NCBI GenBank assembly: GCA_011051815.1
Contig: DRKK01000356.1
Coordinates: 1 to 10,056 of the forward strand
Direction of reading: 5' to 3'
Length of the DNA: 10,056 nt
Origin: Sphingomonadales bacterium
Lineage (GTDB): Bacteria > Pseudomonadota > Alphaproteobacteria > Sphingomonadales > Emcibacteraceae
Under the pieces are notes generated by a model, which searched no databases, was not told the origin of the DNA, and was given only the letters and a program-made list of their open reading frames with translations. Below, one piece after another: positions 5,511 to 10,056 of the stretch. Each line of letters begins with the position of its first letter. The stretch's first letter is position 1. The position numbers were made by a program, and so were the translations under genes.

Positions 5511-6806
5511 ATGATTCCACGTTATTCCCGCGAAGTAATGACCTCCATTTGGGAGCCACAATCAAAATTTCAGATCTGGTTCGAGATCGAGGCCCATGCC
5601 TGTGATGCCCTTGCGGAACTGGGCGTTATTCCTCAGGAAAGCGCCAAAATCATCTGGGAAAAGGGTAATTTCGATATTGAGCGCATTGATGAGATTGAGC
5701 GCGAAGTCAAGCATGATGTTATTGCCTTCCTGACCTCGCTCGCCGAATATATCGGCCCTGAGGCCCGATTTGTTCATCAGGGCATGACGTCATCCGATGT
5801 TCTGGACACCTGCTTTAATGTGCAACTGGTCAAGGCCGCTGATATATTGATCGATGATGTGGAAAAACTGCTCAGCGTTCTGAAACGCCGGGCCTACGAA
5901 CATAAGCTGGATGTCTGTATCGGCCGGAGCCACGGCATCCATGCAGAACCGGTGACTTTTGGCCTGAAAATGGCCGAGGCTTACGCTGAATTTGACCGTA
6001 ACCTGACCCGGCTGAAAAATGCCCGCAGCGAGATTGCCACCTGTGCCATATCCGGCGCGGTCGGCACATTCGCCAATATTGACCCACGCGTTGAGGAACA
6101 TGTGGCCAAGGCTATGGGGCTTGAGGTTGAACCCGTCTCCACGCAAGTCATCCCCCGCGACCGCCATGCCATGTTCTTTGTCACATTGGGCGTTGTGGCA
6201 AGCTCCATCGAGCGGCTTGCCACAGAAATTCGCCACCTGCAACGGACCGAGGTTCTGGAAGTGGAAGAATTTTTCTCAAAGGGGCAGAAAGGCTCCTCCG
6301 CCATGCCCCATAAGCGCAACCCGATCCTGACCGAGAATCTGACAGGCCTCGCCCGTCTGGTACGCGGCATGGCCCTGCCCGCCATGGAGAATGTGGCCCT
6401 GTGGCATGAACGGGACATCTCCCACAGCTCTGTAGAGCGCATGATTGGCCCTGACGCCACCGTAACACTGGATTTTGCCCTCACCCGTCTGACCGGGGTT
6501 ATGGACAAGCTGGTGGTCTATCCGGAAAATATGCAGGCCAATATGGACAAGCTAGGCGGTTTGCATAATTCGCAGCGGGTCTTGCTCGCCCTCACCCAGG
6601 CCGGGATCAGCCGCGAGGACAGCTACCGCCTTGTCCAGCGTAACGCTATGAAAGTATGGGAAGAAGGTGCCAATTTTGCCGCCGAATTGAAAGCCGACCC
6701 GGACGTTTCCGCCAAACTTTCCGATGCGGAAATCGACGATAAATTCGACATGGGCTATCACACCAAACATGTGGACACCATCTTTAAACGGGTGTTTAAA
6801 GAATAG
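5511..6806 (+). CDS. purB: Adenylosuccinate lyase
   Basis: Catalyses two fumarate-releasing steps of purine synthesis: SAICAR to AICAR, and adenylosuccinate to AMP. It acts as a cytoplasmic homotetramer. The 431-residue length equals the B. subtilis-type enzyme. Visible signatures are KHD at 67-69 (H68), TSSD (93-96), SHGIHAEP (140-147, with H141) and the flexible signature loop GSSAMPHKRNP (261-271) carrying the catalytic serine. I chose ATG 5511 because MIPRYSREVMTSIW is the usual family start and AGGTG precedes it; the frame stays open upstream to a TTG at 5448, but those 21 residues are not family-like. No other purine gene is nearby. An inverted repeat lies before it and another at its 3' end. 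Confidence 0.97.
   Translation: MIPRYSREVMTSIWEPQSKFQIWFEIEAHACDALAELGVIPQESAKIIWEKGNFDIERIDEIEREVKHDVIAFLTSLAEYIGPEARFVHQGMTSSDVLDTCFNVQLVKAADILIDDVEKLLSVLKRRAYEHKLDVCIGRSHGIHAEPVTFGLKMAEAYAEFDRNLTRLKNARSEIATCAISGAVGTFANIDPRVEEHVAKAMGLEVEPVSTQVIPRDRHAMFFVTLGVVASSIERLATEIRHLQRTEVLEVEEFFSKGQKGSSAMPHKRNPILTENLTGLARLVRGMALPAMENVALWHERDISHSSVERMIGPDATVTLDFALTRLTGVMDKLVVYPENMQANMDKLGGLHNSQRVLLALTQAGISREDSYRLVQRNAMKVWEEGANFAAELKADPDVSAKLSDAEIDDKFDMGYHTKHVDTIFKRVFKE
6781..6802 (+). repeat. Perfect inverted repeat at the 3' end of purB
   Basis: TCTTTAAAC (6781-6789) pairs with GTTTAAAGA (6794-6802) around the 4-nt loop GGGT, inside the last codons (TIFKRVFKE). It ends 4 nt before the end of the stop codon. 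No U-tract follows, so it is not a classic terminator; it could slow 3' decay or be a by-product of the coding sequence. Confidence 0.5.
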
Positions 6807-6863
6807 ACTTTAGTCGCATATAGCTGATAGTCCACCGCATAGACTTTCCCTTGCCCAAATACG

Positions 6864-6899
6864 TCCGCTAGGGTGATACGATAAATATCACCAGCGGAG
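6864..6899 (+). promoter_or_regulatory. Leader hairpin masking a ribosome binding site
   Basis: TCCGCT (6864-6869) pairs with AGCGGA (6893-6898), and GGTGATA (6872-6878) pairs with TATCACC (6886-6892), around a 7-nt loop with a 2-nt bulge (6870-6871): 13 base pairs in all. The right arm contains GGA of the ribosome binding site GGAG (6896-6899) for the gene at 6906. If transcribed, it would hide the site until melted or bound. A weak promoter (TTAAAG 6796-6801, 17 bp, TATAGC 6819-6824) would put the whole hairpin in the leader. As DNA it could instead be an operator. Confidence 0.5.
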
Positions 6900-6905
6900 T
6901 ATACC

Positions 6906-7517
6906 ATGATGACCTTCAAAAAACGCACCCTCGGCCTTGCGGCAATTGGCCTGTTAACCACCGCCTGCACCTCTGCCACTGCAGGGAATTATGCTGACAA
7001 AACAATTAAGGTTGAAAAGCAGGAAAAGATAGTCGAGCAAGCCCTTGAAACCACTCAGGACGCTCTGGAACAGGTCCATGAAAAACTCCTTGAACTGGAG
7101 CTGGATGGAGAAACGATCCAGATTGAAATCACCAAATCCGTTGAACATGCGCTGCAAGAAGCTGAGCTTGACCTGAAAGAAGTGGAGATCGACATTGATG
7201 AAAAAGAAATCATGCGCGATGTTCAAAATAGCGTGCGTCTTGCCCTGAAAGGGGCCGAAGCAGATCTCAAAAAAATGGAACGTGAGCTAAGGCAATTTGA
7301 CGGCCAGAAACGCCGTGACGATATGGATAACATGCGCCGTGGACTGGAAAAAGCCGTCAAAAATAAACATCTCACCCAAGCCGAAATGGACCGGATGGTT
7401 GCCCTTCTGGAAAACAATCGCAAAGAGGCCCTGCGTCATGTCCATGACTCCCTCAAAGAAATTCGAAAATCTCTGAAGGAAATCCGCGAAGAAGCCAAAC
7501 GGAATGAAAATTTGTAA
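6906..7517 (+). CDS. Exported charged alpha-helical repeat protein, function unknown
   Basis: A 203-residue protein with an N-terminal signal: basic KKR (5-7), hydrophobic LGLAAIGLL (9-17), then TTACTSATA. It may be a lipoprotein lipidated at C21 (LLTTAC, an imperfect lipobox) or be cut after ATA (24-26). The rest is highly charged and helical. Residues 65-94 and 96-125 are a visible tandem repeat of 31-residue period sharing xxDxxxIxxxxxxSVxxALxxAExDLKxxE; a degenerate earlier copy lies near 36-65. The C terminus has a heptad repeat, SLKEIRK-SLKEIRE (182-195), suggesting a coiled coil. I do not recognise the family. GGAG lies 6 nt before the ATG at 6906, with a second ATG at 6909; the site is buried in the leader hairpin. 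It converges with the oxidoreductase gene, 12 bp away. Confidence 0.85.
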   Translation: MMTFKKRTLGLAAIGLLTTACTSATAGNYADKTIKVEKQEKIVEQALETTQDALEQVHEKLLELELDGETIQIEITKSVEHALQEAELDLKEVEIDIDEKEIMRDVQNSVRLALKGAEADLKKMERELRQFDGQKRRDDMDNMRRGLEKAVKNKHLTQAEMDRMVALLENNRKEALRHVHDSLKEIRKSLKEIREEAKRNENL

Positions 7518-7529
7518 TGCTTTTGCTCG

Positions 7530-9581
7530 TTACAGCCATTGATTCTCCCGCCTGAAATCTGTCCACTGATCAGACGGATTATCCAGCCCTCGGGCATATA
7601 AATGGCCGTGATAAACGGCGGCGGCAATGGTTGACGGGACGTGGCAATCCCCGATGCGGGTAACAGACGTCACTCCCCGGCCCACGAATTCATCCTGTCG
7701 CGTCATAACCTGATCAAACAAGCTATCCTGAGACTGGCGCGACGTAACGGGTAGGAAGCTATCGCCCTCTATCCCTGTTTTGGCCTCTGTATAGGCGCAT
7801 TTCAAGGTGAATTTTCCTGCTGTGACCGCTATTACAGTCTGGCCGCAAATAATAGGGATATCCCGGCGTATCAGGTCCGCCTGAATTTTATGCTGTTCCA
7901 GCGTATTTTCCGTCCATGAGGCTACTTTAACCGCCGGGGTGACAAAGATCACCTCGCCGCCCCTGTCATGGATCATTTGGGCCAGCGCACTGGCCATATA
8001 ATAGTGATCATCATCAAAGATAATAACCCGCCCCTCTGGCATCACCCCGTCCATAATTTGTTCCGGACTAAAAACAGGCGTATCATTGATAGGGATGGGA
8101 AAGTGATTTTCCCGGCCCACACCGTCCGTACGCCATGTGGCCCCGGTGGCCATCACCACATGGGGAAAGCCAAAATCCAATATATCCTGCGCCCCGAGGT
8201 CGCTCTCCAGATAGATATTCACATTGGCTTTTTGATTAAGCATATGGCGGCGATGGTCCACAACCCGGCGCCATTCTCCAAAACCGGGCAGATTGACCTC
8301 CCGGTTAAGCCGCCCGCCGGTTTTGGCGGCTTTCTCGGCCACAACCACCTCATATCCCCGGTTACTCAATGCCAGTGCCGCCTCTAGCCCCGCCGGACCT
8401 GCGCCGATGATCAGGATTTTATCTTCGCTGCCCGCCGCCTCTATGTGTTCCGGGTGCCAGCCCTTGCGCCATTCCTCGCCCATGGTTGGGTTCTGGGTAC
8501 AGCGGACCGGCACGCTGAGCATATCGCCGCTGGTACAGATGTTACAGCCGATACATTCCCGGATTTCATCAGCCCGGCCCTGCTTGATCTTATTGGGTAA
8601 AAACGGGTCGGCAATAGAAGGCCGCGCGGCCCCGATCAAATCCAGATCCCCGCGCCGGATTTGTGACACCATGGCGTCCGGGCTGGTAAAGCGGCCCACG
8701 CCAACCACGGGTTTGTTGGTAATTTTTTTGACAAAATCAATATAGGGTTCCTGATGCCCCTCTGCTCCGAAACGGGATGTCAGGCTGTCATTGCTCCAGT
8801 CCGAGACATTCACGTCCCACAGGTCCGGCAGGTCAGCCAGCATATGCACCACCTCCCGCCCCTCATCCGCGCACCGGATGCCCGCCGCGCCCATAAGCTC
8901 ATCAACGCCGAAGCGGAAAGCCACCGCCGCTTTGTCCCCGGCAATTTCCTTTGTATCTTCCAGAACTTCCCGGATCAGCCGCACCCGGTTGGTGAGCGAG
9001 CCGCCATATTCATCCGTGCGCTGATTATAACGGGGGCTGAGAAAATGCATGAGCAACGTCAGATTATGCCCGGCATAGACATAGATAATATCATAACCAG
9101 CAGTAACAGCCCGGCGCGCTGCATCGCGGAACCATTGACGCAGGTTTTTGATGTCTGAGCGGTCCATCCCCCGCGCCTGTATCGGGTCATCATAGCGAAC
9201 GGCCCGGGCCGTGGGCGCAATGGGAACAATACGTGAAAAACGATTGCTAACCGAATAGCCGTTATGAACAAGCTGAACACCGGCCAGTGCGCCATGTTCC
9301 TGCACCTTGTCCACCATACGGGCATGGGTCGGAATATCGCTGTCATCCCACAACCGCATCAGCGCGCCGCTGGACAGATCGCTTGACGGATGAATTTCAC
9401 ATTCCTCGCTGCACACCACGCCCCACCCCCCCTCAGCCTTGATCCCGCGCATCTCAGCCATTGATTTGGGCCAGCGGTGGCCCATACCATTGCAATGGGG
9501 TACCTGATAAAACCTGTTTTTCGCTGTTTTGGGCCCGATTTTTACCGGTTCAAATAATATGTCATAGAGCGATTTATCCAC
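7530..9581 (-). CDS. TMADH-like FMN/4Fe-4S oxidoreductase
   Basis: The 683-residue protein has the layout of trimethylamine dehydrogenase (TMADH) and 2,4-dienoyl-CoA reductase: an N-terminal old-yellow-enzyme TIM barrel (about 1-335), a 4Fe-4S loop and a C-terminal dinucleotide-binding half. Cys30 (YQVPHC) matches the TMADH cysteine bound covalently to FMN. Y169 and H172 (YVYAGH) and D265 (WSND) match its catalytic Tyr-His-Asp. Cluster ligands are C343, C346, C349 and C361; a Rossmann GAGPAG is at 393-398. Of the TMADH aromatic cage only W262 remains: the Tyr60 position is E60 and no Trp355 equivalent is visible. It is probably a related amine demethylase or another oxidoreductase rather than TMADH. 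The start is GTG with GGGAG 7 nt upstream; the protein is somewhat shorter than TMADH (729). Confidence 0.88.
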   Translation of the reverse strand: MDKSLYDILFEPVKIGPKTAKNRFYQVPHCNGMGHRWPKSMAEMRGIKAEGGWGVVCSEECEIHPSSDLSSGALMRLWDDSDIPTHARMVDKVQEHGALAGVQLVHNGYSVSNRFSRIVPIAPTARAVRYDDPIQARGMDRSDIKNLRQWFRDAARRAVTAGYDIIYVYAGHNLTLLMHFLSPRYNQRTDEYGGSLTNRVRLIREVLEDTKEIAGDKAAVAFRFGVDELMGAAGIRCADEGREVVHMLADLPDLWDVNVSDWSNDSLTSRFGAEGHQEPYIDFVKKITNKPVVGVGRFTSPDAMVSQIRRGDLDLIGAARPSIADPFLPNKIKQGRADEIRECIGCNICTSGDMLSVPVRCTQNPTMGEEWRKGWHPEHIEAAGSEDKILIIGAGPAGLEAALALSNRGYEVVVAEKAAKTGGRLNREVNLPGFGEWRRVVDHRRHMLNQKANVNIYLESDLGAQDILDFGFPHVVMATGATWRTDGVGRENHFPIPINDTPVFSPEQIMDGVMPEGRVIIFDDDHYYMASALAQMIHDRGGEVIFVTPAVKVASWTENTLEQHKIQADLIRRDIPIICGQTVIAVTAGKFTLKCAYTEAKTGIEGDSFLPVTSRQSQDSLFDQVMTRQDEFVGRGVTSVTRIGDCHVPSTIAAAVYHGHLYARGLDNPSDQWTDFRRENQWL

Positions 9582-9695
9582 CGCTTATCTCCCGCCATTC
9601 TTCATTGTTCCCCCCTCAGGCTACCATCGCTGTTGCCTGCTGCCAAAGGAAAATCGGCAGGGACAGAACTATTGTCATATTTTTTAATTTTTCTG

Positions 9696-9724
9696 TTGGC
9701 AGGATAAAAAACTGACTGTATAAG
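9696..9724 (+). promoter_or_regulatory. Promoter for tRNA-Asn
   Basis: TTGGCA (9696-9701), a 17-bp spacer and TATAAG (9719-9724) make a good sigma-70-type promoter. The start would fall near 9731, giving a 5' leader of about 36 nt before the mature tRNA. Confidence 0.65.
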
Positions 9725-9734
9725 GTGCCACGTT

Positions 9735-9752
9735 GGATCGCATAGCCGATCC
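9735..9752 (+). repeat. Short hairpin in the tRNA-Asn leader
   Basis: GGATCG (9735-9740) pairs with CGATCC (9747-9752) around a 6-nt loop. It sits in the precursor leader between the predicted start and the mature 5' end at 9768, where it may affect folding or processing. Confidence 0.4.
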
Positions 9753-9767
9753 CGTATGAGGTATTGA

Positions 9768-9843
9768 TCCCCGATAGCTCAGTTGGTAGAGCAGTAGACT
9801 GTTAATCTATTTGTCGCAGGTTCGAGTCCTGCTCGGGGAGCCA
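9768..9843 (+). tRNA. tRNA-Asn, anticodon GUU
   Basis: A complete 76-nt class I tRNA. The acceptor stem TCCCCGA (9768-9774) pairs with TCGGGGA (9833-9839), followed by discriminator G and an encoded CCA (9841-9843). The anticodon loop CTGTTAA (9799-9805) gives anticodon GTT (9801-9803), reading AAC/AAU. The T arm is GCAGG-TTCGAGT-CCTGC. The nearby promoter suggests independent transcription; no clear terminator follows. Confidence 0.97.
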
Positions 9844-9898
9844 ATCTTTTCAAAGACATACACCCACAGTCTGCTAATTTATCAAGCCTAACATAATC

Positions 9899-10056
9899 TC
9901 AACGAAGAAAACTGAGAAATAAATATGTGGCGAGGATAACAGCTACCCACATGACCATACTACCCACAGGATAATTACGTGAAAGCAACCCGCTAAGCCT
10001 TTCATGCCTTTGAGCAAGATTATCCAGACGCTTATCCAACCGGATTATAAACGCTC
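9899..10056 (-). CDS. C-terminal part of a small membrane protein (runs off the window)
   Basis: The minus-strand frame is open from the window end (first full codon at 10054) to a TGA at 9901-9899, giving the last 51 residues of a protein. The fragment begins with an amphipathic charged stretch (IIRLDKRLDNLAQRHERL) likely to be helical or coiled coil, then SGLLSRNYP, and ends with one hydrophobic span (VGSMVMWVAVILATYLFLSFL) and a final Arg. A coiled coil followed by a C-terminal anchor resembles many small tail-anchored proteins, including XhlA-like phage proteins, but there is too little to assign a family. The start codon and full length lie beyond the window. Confidence 0.6.
   Translation of the reverse strand, partial: AFIIRLDKRLDNLAQRHERLSGLLSRNYPVGSMVMWVAVILATYLFLSFLR

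Noticed and set aside
6784..6799. A third CtrA-type box at the end of purB
   Set aside because: The two TTAA halves are 8 nt apart, not 7, and lie inside coding sequence.
6803..6847. Direct repeat ATAGACTTT at 6803-6811 and 6839-6847
   Set aside because: Two 9-bp copies in an AT-rich gap are too short to argue for a function on their own.

Overview
The window looks like chromosomal DNA from an alphaproteobacterium of moderate GC content. The evidence is the stand-alone MoCF protein / sfsA / map / radC neighbourhood, the sequence style of Map, RadC and PurB, and two CtrA-type boxes (TTAA-N7-TTAA), a cell-cycle operator typical of this class. Genus and species cannot be told from the sequence. 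Housekeeping genes dominate, and AT-rich stretches lie at the left edge and around positions 4680-5450.

Layout, left to right. Positions 1-386 are AT-rich with no supported gene but hold a conspicuous nested inverted repeat (203-255). A tRNA-Leu(UAA) and a stand-alone MoCF-domain (CinA-type) protein follow on the minus strand. The MoCF gene diverges from sfsA across about 50 bp, where -10-like elements of opposite strands overlap and sfsA appears leaderless. sfsA, map and radC form a tight plus-strand operon (1-bp overlap, then 20 bp). After radC comes an unusual control region, a consensus sigma-54 promoter flanked by two CtrA-type boxes, leading into a 47-residue one-pass membrane protein that I do not recognise. 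That gene overlaps head-on with a minus-strand fatty acid hydroxylase/sterol desaturase-family membrane enzyme.

Next are an AT-rich gene of probable DUF6058 type, purB (adenylosuccinate lyase) and an exported charged repeat protein whose ribosome binding site is buried in a strong predicted hairpin. It converges with a long minus-strand gene for a trimethylamine-dehydrogenase-like FMN/4Fe-4S/dinucleotide-binding oxidoreductase. A tRNA-Asn(GUU) with its own good promoter and the C-terminal part of a small minus-strand membrane protein close the window.

No CRISPR array, insertion sequence, transposase or phage gene is visible. The most interesting signals are regulatory: the sigma-54/CtrA promoter of the small membrane protein, the SD-masking hairpin before the repeat protein, and the overlapping divergent promoter at sfsA. 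The oxidoreductase is also notable because it keeps TMADH cofactor and catalytic residues but has lost two of the three aromatic substrate-cage residues.
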